A stretch of DNA of 13,776 nucleotides. It comes from Methanocorpusculum sp. MCE (GTDB lineage: Archaea; Halobacteriota; Methanomicrobia; Methanomicrobiales; Methanocorpusculaceae). Both the position numbers and the translations under genes were made by a program. The stretch is from contig NIZU01000026.1 in assembly GCA_003315675.1 (NCBI GenBank), forward strand, positions 1 to 13,776. The letters are read 5' to 3'. Of the stretch, positions 1-7,464 are shown piece by piece (within the stretch, counting starts at the first letter, position 1; each line of letters begins with the position of its first letter). The notes beneath the pieces are model-generated. The model made no database searches and had not been told where the DNA came from. It saw only the letters and a list, made by a program, of their open reading frames with translations.

Positions 1-92
1 TGGAGTTCGAGGTCGCGGACCCGTTCCATGAGGTCGGCATAGTCGCGTTCGAGTTCTTCGAGGCGTTTTTCCATGTTTTCCTGGGATGTCAT
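1..92 (-). CDS. N-terminus of a coiled-coil protein, possibly proteasome-activating nucleotidase (partial)
   Basis: An open frame on the minus strand starts at ATG 92-90 and runs off the left edge of the window after 30 codons. It reads MTSQENMEKRLEELERDY and then ADLMERVRDLEL. Leu, Met and Tyr are spaced as in a heptad and charged residues fill the rest, so this is a coiled coil. The N-terminal coiled coil of archaeal PAN, the AAA+ ATPase that feeds the 20S proteasome, has this character, but other coiled-coil proteins do too, so the name is tentative. Only 7 bases of non-IS sequence (93-99) lie upstream of the ATG. They contain no Shine-Dalgarno sequence, so the native leader appears to have been displaced by the IS element. 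Confidence 0.5.
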   Translation of the reverse strand, partial: MTSQENMEKRLEELERDYADLMERVRDLEL

Positions 93-179
93 GTATAGGA
101 GATTGGCTACATCCATACCCCCTCACCCCCCCCAAAAAAAGAAGAATACCCATTATTCCTTGACGTTTTTTTTTTAAAT

Positions 180-1171
180 TTACACTCTGTTTTGAATCGT
201 TTTCACCTGATAGATATTATAACAAAATGCAGCCAGCATATTTTTCACTCGTACTCTTTGCAGCGTTGTTACCTTTACCAACCCTGCATGAAAGATATTT
301 TTGATCACTACATAGGGTCTCTCGCCCTTTGCTCTCTTCCTACTTATTCGCAGATTTCTCAGTTTATCTCGTATGCCAATGGGATGCCCTCTCGCTCCCC
401 TTTTCATTGTGGCACTATATCCCTTGCATTTTGCTCCCTGATATCCCCGATCCCGATAGACCACTTCTCCTTTTTCTGAGAGGTCCACCTGACTATCATG
501 AACATTTGCCGTGGTGGTTTCAATGCGTCGAATAAGATCGTGCGTCGTATCCATGATGGTATGAAGTTTATAGCCATAGTGCATTTTGCCGTTCTTGGAC
601 ATGATTTTTCCATCTTTATCCCGTCGTGTTTTTGCCTGATCTCCTCGCGGCGTGTCTTTCTTACAATGACCGGGTTCAGCATACACAAACGTTGCATCCT
701 GAATCATACCTTGTTCAATTTTCAGACCTTTCAGGTCAAGTTGTCTCTGAAACTCCTGCCAGACCAATGTATCAACGCCTGATTCGGACATGCGCTCCCG
801 AAATAACCAGATCGTTGAATTGTCGGGTATTTTGTCAGGACAGCCAAGAGTTCGCAAGATCGAATCTTGCTCACCGTTTCGGGCTAACGCCCTCACTTAC
901 CATGCCAAAAAGAAAGACGATCATAAATTTCACGTTCAACAGCGAGATCAGACAGATTATACCAGACTTCCAGAAGCTGAATCTTGAACATAAGTATGAC
1001 ATCGACATTGGGATGACCGCCCTTGCCGGATTTATTTGCATACATGGATTCAAGAAGAGGGCGAAACACATCCCAATCAAGTGTTTTACCAACGTCGGAG
1101 AGACGGTCGCCAAGTTTTTCATAACGTTCGTGATATGCCTGGTTGAGACCAAAGCTGCTGAAAGTCCCCAT
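180..1171 (-). pseudogene. IS5-family DDE transposase interrupted by an out-of-frame extra segment
   Basis: The N-terminal part (1171 to 893, 92 aa) starts at ATG and reads into the motif EIYDRLSFW, then stops at TGA 895-893. The C-terminal part (896 to 180, 238 aa from a GTG) is one frame back and carries the catalytic core: D67 in DATFV, D149 in YRDRGYQG and E192 in the R-3-E-6-K signature (R188, E192, K199). In relatives, DRLSF is followed almost at once by an FLG-type motif and KIPD. Here about 50 extra bases intervene before RTLGCPDKIPD, and they change the frame. The catalytic triad is intact, but one polypeptide would need frameshifting. No classical slippery heptamer lies in the short window between the two stop codons, so I read this copy as inactive. 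A frameshift-expressed protein is the alternative. Confidence 0.8.
854..892. repeat. two adjacent hairpins inside the extra segment of the transposase
   Basis: Bases 854-860 (GCAAGAT) and 864-870 (ATCTTGC) form a perfect 7-bp inverted repeat around a 3-base loop. Bases 881-884 (GGGC) and 889-892 (GCCC) form a second stem around TAAC. Both lie in the stretch, about 853-905, that has no counterpart in the transposase family as I know it, and that stretch breaks the reading frame. The pair resembles a short, structured, REP-like insertion. Whether it is repeated elsewhere in the genome cannot be judged here. Confidence 0.55.
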
Positions 1172-1376
1172 ACATACTACTCAACGTACGAAAAGAAAGT
1201 ACTTTCTGTCAAAAAAAGGTTGTTAGAAATTCTCATCTATTTTTTCATCACATTCCCATGATTGTATATCTCATCTTCAGTGATCTTACGCTAACATTAA
1301 GCGTTTGGAAAAACCACTCCATATGAATGAAGAGTGGATACAACAGAATAATACCCATGATTTCCGAGGGACGCGC

Positions 1377-2579
1377 ATGAGATTTCTCAAACTTGTATCA
1401 GTCGAGGAAGCGGAAAAAACACTCCTTTCACTTGCAAAACTCCTCCCTGCCGAACACATCTCTTTGGATGATGCCTCTGGAAGAATATTAGCAGAACCTG
1501 TCTGCTCACCGGCAAATATACCGGGATTTGACCGTTCGGTAAAAGACGGATATGTCGTACGTTCCGTAGACACGCTTGGAGCCGGTGAACTGCGTCCAAA
1601 CCTTCTCAAGCTTGTTGGAAAAATAGCCATGGGTGAAAACAACTCCGGCAGCATTGGCGAAAAAGAAGCAAAATATATTCCAACCGGTGGCGTTATGCCG
1701 GACGGAGCCGATGCAGTCATAATGCAGGAACTGGTCGAATGCGCAGGGACAACACTGCTTATTAAAGGAGCTGTGAACCCTGGACTTGACGTACTGAAAT
1801 ACAATGACGATTTTTCAGAAGGTGAAGAAGTGTTTCCGGCAGGGCACATCATCACAGCGCAAATGACCGGTGTTCTCGCGGCATTCGGATTTGATCCAGT
1901 TCTTGTCAGAAAACGTCCCAAAATTGGGATAATCTCAACCGGAAACGAACTCATCCCCCCGGGAAAGACGCCGGATATCGGCCAAATACGTGATACAAAC
2001 ACTTCCCTCCTGCGAGCTTTCACGACCGAACACGGAGGAGAGCCGATAGTATACGGAATCATTAAGGACGAAGCCGAGGCACTCAAGCCTGTGCTCACCA
2101 AAGCCGCAGCAGAATGTGGTCTGGTCGTTCTGTCAGGAGGGAGCTCCAAAGATGAGCGGGACGTGACCGCAGGCGTTATCGAAACACTGGGAAAAATCCA
2201 TGTTCACGGTGTCTCGGTGTCCCCGGGCAAACCGACGATCATTGGGACAATCAACGATGTTCCCGTTATAGGTCTCCCCGGACACCCGGCCTCGACATTT
2301 ATGATCGCAACACTTTTTATAGCTCCCCTTCTCGCAAAAATGACCGGAGAAAATCGGAAAGTGCAGAGCATCAAAGCCCGCATCTCAAAGAGTTTTCCCT
2401 CCGAGAGAGGGCGGGTCGATCTCATCAGGGTTAAACTTCTCCAAAACGGCGATATCGAACCGGTTCTTGGAAAATCCGGGTTATTGAACACCCTCGTCAA
2501 AAGTGACGGGTACATCAAAGTCCCGGCCGGACTCGACGGCTATGAACCTGGAGAAGTTGTGGAGGTATACTTATGGTAA
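1377..2579 (+). CDS. moeA: molybdopterin molybdenumtransferase MoeA, first paralogue
   Basis: MoeA inserts molybdate (or tungstate in many methanogens) into adenylylated molybdopterin in the cytoplasm, the last general step of cofactor synthesis for formylmethanofuran and formate dehydrogenases. The 400-aa product has the family's usual length. Visible motifs are IPGFDRSVKDGY (48-59, active-site loop), IPTGGVMPDGADAV (101-114), the MPT-binding MoCF domain from about 182 with IISTGNEL (185-192), SGGSSKDERD (253-262), and SPGKP plus GLPGHPAS (282-306). A C-terminal beta-barrel domain follows from about 330. I chose the ATG at 1377 because GAGGG at 1366-1370 lies 6 bases upstream and the protein then starts like other MoeAs. 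An upstream in-frame ATG at 1323 lacks a ribosome site. The gene overlaps the next moeA by 7 bases. The usual SAMDGY is SVKDGY here. Confidence 0.93.
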   Translation: MRFLKLVSVEEAEKTLLSLAKLLPAEHISLDDASGRILAEPVCSPANIPGFDRSVKDGYVVRSVDTLGAGELRPNLLKLVGKIAMGENNSGSIGEKEAKYIPTGGVMPDGADAVIMQELVECAGTTLLIKGAVNPGLDVLKYNDDFSEGEEVFPAGHIITAQMTGVLAAFGFDPVLVRKRPKIGIISTGNELIPPGKTPDIGQIRDTNTSLLRAFTTEHGGEPIVYGIIKDEAEALKPVLTKAAAECGLVVLSGGSSKDERDVTAGVIETLGKIHVHGVSVSPGKPTIIGTINDVPVIGLPGHPASTFMIATLFIAPLLAKMTGENRKVQSIKARISKSFPSERGRVDLIRVKLLQNGDIEPVLGKSGLLNTLVKSDGYIKVPAGLDGYEPGEVVEVYLW

Positions 2580-4048
2580 AACGCTATCTTGACCAGATCA
2601 CTCTCGAAAATGCAGTCGAAATTATCAAAAACATCCCGCCCGTCATCGGCTCGAGACATCTCCCTCTTATTGACGCCTGCGGACAGATCCTCGCGGAATC
2701 CTTATACGCCAAATACTCCGTCCCGGAAGTTCCGACATCTGCTATGGATGGATTCGCGGTCCGTTCGCAGGAGACGTCATCGGCCGGAGACCAAAATCCG
2801 GTAACTCTCACAGATTTTGCGCGGGTCAATACGGGCAATGTCATTGCAAAAGGATTTGATGCAGTCATAAAAGTTGAAGATGCATGGTTTGACGAGCACG
2901 ATCTAAACAAGATTGTCATCCGAAAAAGTATCAATCCGGGAACCAACATCCGGCCTCTGGGCGAGGATATCAAAAAAGATCAACTGATCCTTCCGTCGGG
3001 CGCAAAACTTCTTCCCTTCAATATCGGAGCAATTGCTGCATACGGATTTACTTCCGTCAAAGTCAAACGGATCATGATCGGCATCATACCTACCGGAACC
3101 GAATTGATCACGCCGGGCACCCGGCCGGCACCCGGCCAGGTTGTTGAGAGTAATACCTTAATGGCTGAAGCTTATCTTCGGCAGTTTGGCGCCGACGTCG
3201 TCAGATATCCCCCGGTAACGGACAACAAGGTGCTTATTCGGGGAGCTTTGGAAAAAGCTGTTGACGAATGCGATATTGTCATCGTTTCCGCGGGTTCTTC
3301 AGCCGGAACGAAAGATTTCACAGCCTCTGTGATTGCTGAGATAGGAGAACTGCTGTTCCATGGAGTTGCCGTAAAACCGGGAAAACCCGCAATGGTCGGG
3401 ATCATCAATAACAAACCGGTCTTCGGTCTTCCGGGATACCCGTTGGCCGCTCAGACAGTATTAAGATTATTCGTTTCAGCACTGATCGAGCATTGGGGAT
3501 GGAGCGGACCAGAGCAGAAAACGATTCCGATTGTCCTTGGCTCCCCTGTCGCATCCGATGGAGGAGTCGATGAATTCAGCCTCTATGCCGCCGCACGTAT
3601 CGGAGATCATTACACAGGAATCCCCCTATCCAGGGGGGCAAGTGTCCAAATGACCGGGGTGAAAAGCAACTGTATTGTACATATCCCCCTCGGGGTAGAA
3701 GGATATGAAACGGGAGAAGTTGTCGACGCTTTGCTGATGGTCGAAGAAGAAGAACTTGACCGGACGGTCCTCATCTGCGGTGTGGATGACGGATCACTTG
3801 ACCATCTCACTGAACGCTGCATGAAAGAACACATCAGGATCAGAGCCGGGCCGGCAAGCGGGATATCCGCACTCATACTTCTGAGAAACGGATCATGTCA
3901 TCTGGCATCCGTCCAAAACGGAGAGGATTGTTCGTTCTGCGGTATAGAGTATCAAACAAGAAATCTCGGCAGTCTCCTTCTTGTTACAAAAAAAGATATC
4001 ACTGATAAAAAGGTGGAAAGAGTTCTGGAACTTGCAGCAGAGATTTAA
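2573..4048 (+). CDS. moeA: MoeA second paralogue with short C-terminal periplasmic-binding-like domain
   Basis: This 491-aa protein has a complete MoeA body (about 1-392): VPTSAMDGFAVRS (53-65), GFDAVIKVED (94-103), IIPTGTEL (171-178), SAGSSAGTKD (239-248), and KPGKP plus GLPGYP (268-290). A further 95 or so residues (396-491) follow. They begin VLICGVDDGSLDHL and include GISALILLRNGSCHLASV, resembling the first part of the PBP-like (LysR-substrate-type) domain fused to many archaeal MoeA proteins. That domain is normally over 200 residues, so this one is much reduced. The start is ATG 2573, inside the end of the upstream moeA, with a perfect GGAGGT at 2561-2566 and 6-base spacing, so the two are co-translated. 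The fused domain is thought to bind molybdate/tungstate or cofactor, which is inference. The 3' end overlaps the convergent small gene by 4 bases. Confidence 0.92.
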   Translation: MVKRYLDQITLENAVEIIKNIPPVIGSRHLPLIDACGQILAESLYAKYSVPEVPTSAMDGFAVRSQETSSAGDQNPVTLTDFARVNTGNVIAKGFDAVIKVEDAWFDEHDLNKIVIRKSINPGTNIRPLGEDIKKDQLILPSGAKLLPFNIGAIAAYGFTSVKVKRIMIGIIPTGTELITPGTRPAPGQVVESNTLMAEAYLRQFGADVVRYPPVTDNKVLIRGALEKAVDECDIVIVSAGSSAGTKDFTASVIAEIGELLFHGVAVKPGKPAMVGIINNKPVFGLPGYPLAAQTVLRLFVSALIEHWGWSGPEQKTIPIVLGSPVASDGGVDEFSLYAAARIGDHYTGIPLSRGASVQMTGVKSNCIVHIPLGVEGYETGEVVDALLMVEEEELDRTVLICGVDDGSLDHLTERCMKEHIRIRAGPASGISALILLRNGSCHLASVQNGEDCSFCGIEYQTRNLGSLLLVTKKDITDKKVERVLELAAEI

Positions 4049-4263
4049 ATCTCTTCCAGATATTTCTTGAGCTTTTGCCAGTCGCGAATTTTGATGAAAG
4101 CTTCTGCCTCACGTTTCTCCGGAACATTAAATGAACCGGCTGCAGAAACGGCATCGGAAAGTTTTGCGATCCTGACTTCTCTGACATCGTTATCACCTTC
4201 TTTTAAGACCTGAGCAAGCTGCTCAAGGAGTTTAACAGCATCGTCCGCTTTCGTTTTCGACAT
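4045..4263 (-). CDS. small conserved-looking protein of unknown function (72 aa)
   Basis: I do not recognise this gene. The 72-residue product is charged, has no cysteine, no membrane segment and no signal peptide, and looks all-helical. It has a leucine-rich helix (DDAVKLLEQLAQVLKEG, 7-23), a second helix with VREVRIAKLSDAVSAAG (27-43), a break at NVPEKRE, and a C-terminal amphipathic helix AEAFIKIRDWQKLKKYLEEI. The composition and clean helix pattern favour a real gene, although no clear ribosome site precedes the ATG at 4263. It runs convergent to moeA, its stop codon overlapping the end of moeA by 4 bases. It follows argS on the same strand but lies beyond the argS terminator, so it probably has its own promoter. 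Tetratricopeptide-like or adaptor roles are possible but unsupported. Confidence 0.6.
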   Translation of the reverse strand: MSKTKADDAVKLLEQLAQVLKEGDNDVREVRIAKLSDAVSAAGSFNVPEKREAEAFIKIRDWQKLKKYLEEI

Positions 4264-4302
4264 AAATGATACTAAAACGGATGAGGTGATAATAGATTCT
4301 AT

Positions 4303-4340
4303 CGGGGTAAAAAAGAAAGAAATCAGGCCTAATGCCTGAT
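4303..4340 (-). terminator. hairpin and T-rich terminator of the prf1-argS operon
   Basis: On the minus strand, just past the argS stop codon, ATCAGGC (4340-4334) pairs with GCCTGAT (4328-4322) around a 5-base loop. A pyrimidine tract, TTCTTTCTTTTTTACCCC, follows (4320-4303). This is a convincing transcription stop that separates argS from the downstream small gene. Confidence 0.7.
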
Positions 4341-4341
4341 A

Positions 4342-6018
4342 TTACATACTTTCCAGAGCCTCGATGCCAAGGACGCCGAGGGCCTGGTAAAGGGTATTTC
4401 TGCAGGCATCGACAAGAGTAAGCCTTGCGTCCCGAACGTTTCCTTCCGCTTTGAGAACCGGGGCAAACCGGTAGAAGGAGTTGAAAAGATCCGCAAGATC
4501 GCGAACGTAGGTTGCGAGAAGATGCGGGCGAAGTTCAGCTACGACTTTTTCGAGAACATACGGGAACTGTGCGATGTGTTTTGCCAGAGCAAGTTCGTAG
4601 GGGTCCGAATATTCATAACACTCGGCAAACCCGCCTTCGGCCTTCGCTTTCTCCATGATCGAGCAGGCCCTTGCATGGGCATACTGGATATACGGAGCAC
4701 TCTGACGTTCGAAATCGAGAGCTTCCTTCCAGTCGAAGACAGTGGATTTTTCCGCAGAAACTTTGACGATATCATAGCGGACCGCTCCAACCGCGACGGT
4801 GTTGGCGATTTTTTCACGCTCGTCTTCACCAAGTTCCGGCCGGCGGACGGTGACTTCCTCCATCGCACGCTTCTTCGTCTCGGCAATCAGCTCGTCAGCC
4901 GTGATGAAAACGCCGCCCCTGGTCGTCATGGAGCCTTCCGGAAGTGAGACGAACTCGAAGTGAACGATTTCCGGGGGGCGCTTGCCGATAAGTTTCAGCG
5001 TTGTCTGCAACTGTGCTCCGATCAGTTTGTGGTCAGCGCCGAGAACATCGATGCTTCTGTCGCACTGGGCATTTTTCCAGAGATGGAATGCAAGGTCGCG
5101 TGCTGCATACACAGAGGTCCCGTTGCTTCGCCGAAGAACGTATCTGTTTCCAAATCCTTCTTCGGAAAGATCGAGATACATCATCTGTCCTTCGTGATGT
5201 ACCATTGGAAGCTTTTCAATTCTGTTGAGGACGTCCTGCATAGAACCGTTCCACAGGAAGGTTGTCTCACGCACGAATTTATCATGAACGACGTTCATCG
5301 AAGACAAGGTCTCCTTGATTCCGTCTGCGCAGATATCAACCGAGTCGTGGAAGAGTTTGACGGTCGCGGGATCGCCGGCTTCGATTTTTTCCATCAGCAG
5401 ATCGAACTCGGGTTCGATCTCTGGTTTTGCCTTTGCGATTTTGTTTGCCTCGACGTAATGGCGAACGATATATTCATCGCCTTTTTCTCCGGGGATCCGG
5501 TCGTAATGGAGATTTTGGACGCCCCATGCAACGATCGCGGTCTGACGGCCCATATCATTCAAATAATATTGTGCCTCGACCGGGTAACCTGCTTTCCGGA
5601 ATGCACGAACAAGCGTGTCGCCGATCACGGTATTTCTGATGTGGCCCACATGCAGGGGTCCGTTCGGATTTGCACTGGTGTGTTCGATGATGACTTTGTC
5701 GGTTCTCGCCGGGAGAGTTCCGTAGTCCTCTCTGCGTGCCGCGCGAACGGATTCGGCAACGTAGTCTCCGCCGAAGATGAAGTTGATATATGGACCCTTC
5801 GCGGATATCTCGATACCTTTTGCCTCGGGTTTTGCCGAAAGCACGGCGACGAGTTCTCCGGCAATCACGGCAGGATTCTTTCTCTGCGTTTTTGCAAGCG
5901 CAAATGAAACGGTTGAGGCAAGATCCGCATGATCTCCTCCGTCAGTGATCATGACATCCTCAAGACCTATTACTTCGCGAAGCAGATCGATTGTTTTCTG
6001 AATATATTCTCGATACAT
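4342..6018 (-). CDS. argS: arginyl-tRNA synthetase (ArgRS), class I
   Basis: ArgRS charges tRNA-Arg with arginine using ATP. The 558-aa product has the short N-terminal tRNA-recognition domain (1 to about 85) and the class I HIGH motif as HVGH (123-126) within SANPNGPLHVGHIRN. It continues with the catalytic core containing LGADHKLIGAQLQ (326-338), a KMSK-equivalent loop that reads MTTRGG (364-369), and the C-terminal DALR anticodon-binding domain from about APYIQYAHAR (441-450), ending in LGVLGIEALESM as most ArgRS proteins do. I chose the ATG at 6018. It lies one base after the prf1 stop codon, so translation is probably coupled. An upstream in-frame ATG (6054) would overlap prf1 and add 12 atypical residues. 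Many ArgRSs have a degenerate KMSK, and the Gly where MSTRKG-type loops have Lys is a further departure. Confidence 0.95.
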   Translation of the reverse strand: MYREYIQKTIDLLREVIGLEDVMITDGGDHADLASTVSFALAKTQRKNPAVIAGELVAVLSAKPEAKGIEISAKGPYINFIFGGDYVAESVRAARREDYGTLPARTDKVIIEHTSANPNGPLHVGHIRNTVIGDTLVRAFRKAGYPVEAQYYLNDMGRQTAIVAWGVQNLHYDRIPGEKGDEYIVRHYVEANKIAKAKPEIEPEFDLLMEKIEAGDPATVKLFHDSVDICADGIKETLSSMNVVHDKFVRETTFLWNGSMQDVLNRIEKLPMVHHEGQMMYLDLSEEGFGNRYVLRRSNGTSVYAARDLAFHLWKNAQCDRSIDVLGADHKLIGAQLQTTLKLIGKRPPEIVHFEFVSLPEGSMTTRGGVFITADELIAETKKRAMEEVTVRRPELGEDEREKIANTVAVGAVRYDIVKVSAEKSTVFDWKEALDFERQSAPYIQYAHARACSIMEKAKAEGGFAECYEYSDPYELALAKHIAQFPYVLEKVVAELRPHLLATYVRDLADLFNSFYRFAPVLKAEGNVRDARLTLVDACRNTLYQALGVLGIEALESM

Positions 6019-6019
6019 G

Positions 6020-7306
6020 TTACATCCCCGTTGGATACCGAAGGACGGCCGCAATACCGCCGAATGCGGAGTAAAGCATGGCCCCTTCCTCGAAATCTTC
6101 CGAAATGATCTCTACTCTGGTGTTTGACGCATCGGCAAGCTCAGTCAGTTCATCAATGATATCAGCTTCCTTGGAAAGGAAGAGTGACGACTGACACTTC
6201 GGACAGTGACCAAACGGCAGATCTTTGAACTTTTTTCCTGCTTCGATCTGCATGGTTTTGATTTCTTCGTAGTCACAGTTCCCGCATTTGATGGTAAGCC
6301 GTGCCTTTCTCAGTTTTTCGGAGAGGAGGAGCGTATCAACCGCACCGGCCTGCAGATTGAGCCGAACACTGTCTTCTCCGTAAGCAGCCGCCCCGTTCTC
6401 TTTGATGAGTTCTTTGAAGAATCTGGACATTTCTGCTTTTTCATCCATGATGCCGACACCGCGGAGAGCGTCCTGGGCATTGTCCACCAGTTCGCGGAGA
6501 CCGAATTCATTGGTATAGGATGCATCAAAGAGACCGATGATCCGTTTTTTGACTTCGTGGTGAAGGAAATCACCGGAAGCAAACTCATCTTTGGTCGGCA
6601 TCGGACCGCCGATCAAAACTCCCTTGAACTTTTCAAAGAAGTTGGGTTCTGCAAGGAAGGCCGCCGAGGCGCGTTCGCCAACTTTGCTGTAGAAATCATG
6701 GATTGCGATCAATCTCAGGCGTTCGAAACGGACACTGGACTGACCTCCTTTCCTTTGCTTTCCGGGAACGGTTGAGTTTGTTCCGTTGATCGGCTCAATG
6801 TGTGTGCGCCGAAGAAAACCCCAGTAGGCTTCACGGCGGTCGATGACTAAGAGACCGTATACATATTTGTCATCGAGCATCGCCTTTAAGGGTTCGAGTT
6901 CAAACGTAGAACTGCACCGGTAACTGTAGGTCTGGATCTTTTCCGGGGGTTCGACGATGATGGACTCCAGATCGGTTTTGTCGCCGCCTACATTGATTGC
7001 TCCGCAGAAAATCGCCATGCCGTTTTCCGGGGGTGTTTTAAAGTATTTCAGGCGTGCAAGAATTGAAGAGAGAGCGCTCTGGACATTTGACCGTGTCTGT
7101 TTGCTTTTGATGTTCGCGCACTGACCGTATTCATCGCGAAGCTGGGCAGTTACATCGTATATCTGCTTATCCGGAGGGATGTAGAGAGAGATCAGTTCTG
7201 TTCCGGATCCCTCTTTCTCTTCCAGTCGTTCCAATGATTTTTTGAACTCATATCGCTTTCTTGCTTCATCCTTTTCGATTTCGTGCTGGGAATGTTCCTC
7301 TGCCAT
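6020..7306 (-). CDS. prf1: peptide chain release factor aRF1
   Basis: aRF1 recognises all three stop codons in the ribosomal A site and triggers peptide release with the GTPase aEF1A and ABCE1. The 428-residue product is near the usual archaeal length. Stop-codon recognition motifs are NIKS (65-68) and YRCSSTF (129-135, the YxCxxxF motif). The catalytic GGQ is at 187-189, followed by SSVRFERLR. The C-terminal domain has a zinc ribbon with C341, C344, C368 and C371. The first 30 residues form a charged extension that leads into a helix. The gene is the first of a two-gene operon with argS, which starts 1 base after the prf1 stop. It diverges from the DASS transporter, with about 160 bases between starts. 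No strong Shine-Dalgarno sequence precedes the ATG, so the mRNA may have a short leader. Confidence 0.96.
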   Translation of the reverse strand: MAEEHSQHEIEKDEARKRYEFKKSLERLEEKEGSGTELISLYIPPDKQIYDVTAQLRDEYGQCANIKSKQTRSNVQSALSSILARLKYFKTPPENGMAIFCGAINVGGDKTDLESIIVEPPEKIQTYSYRCSSTFELEPLKAMLDDKYVYGLLVIDRREAYWGFLRRTHIEPINGTNSTVPGKQRKGGQSSVRFERLRLIAIHDFYSKVGERASAAFLAEPNFFEKFKGVLIGGPMPTKDEFASGDFLHHEVKKRIIGLFDASYTNEFGLRELVDNAQDALRGVGIMDEKAEMSRFFKELIKENGAAAYGEDSVRLNLQAGAVDTLLLSEKLRKARLTIKCGNCDYEEIKTMQIEAGKKFKDLPFGHCPKCQSSLFLSKEADIIDELTELADASNTRVEIISEDFEEGAMLYSAFGGIAAVLRYPTGM

Positions 7307-7464
7307 TGTATATACAACCCTTTAATATCCGGCTTTATCCGGCGGTAGAATGTGGTGTATTATTAGATGTGCAAGGTGATTAAACATCGTGTCAGGAAAT
7401 CACGAGAAAACGGGCCATGAAAAATAGTAACGCTCATTACATCCCCTGCTCAATAAAATACGTT

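Larger units (their letters stand above)
100..1233 (-). mobile_element. IS5-type insertion sequence, left copy, transposase split
   Basis: The left boundary at 100 is where similarity to the right copy (from 13099) begins, at AGATTGGCTACATCC. Reading inward from the other end on the minus strand, 1233 onward gives AGAATTTCTAACAACC. This is an imperfect inverted repeat of the left end with three one-base indels and two mismatches. The element is about 1.13 kb and carries one transposase on the minus strand. Near its left end it has adjoining C and A runs (about 118-139). No convincing target-site duplication is seen: the left flank ends TATAGG and the right flank begins CATCTA. The right boundary is therefore accurate only to a few bases. 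Over the shared part (100 to about 780) it is roughly 98% identical to the right copy. Confidence 0.8.

Noticed and set aside
854..870. T-arm of a tRNA fragment inside the transposase
   Set aside because: The GCAAG-ATTCGAT-CTTGC shape resembles a T-arm, but the loop is shifted by one from TTCRANY. C56 and A58 do not line up, and no acceptor or anticodon arm is present.
626..1261. 211-codon open frame on the plus strand across the left IS
   Set aside because: It is antisense to the transposase, its sequence is not protein-like, and it crosses the IS boundary.
1305..1376. Extended N-terminus of the first MoeA (TTG 1305 or ATG 1323)
   Set aside because: The extra 18-24 residues lack MoeA similarity and a ribosome site, whereas ATG 1377 has GAGGG at the right distance.
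4960..5907. 315-codon open frame on the plus strand
   Set aside because: It is antisense to argS, whose protein is unmistakable on the other strand. It has no family similarity and arises from codon bias.
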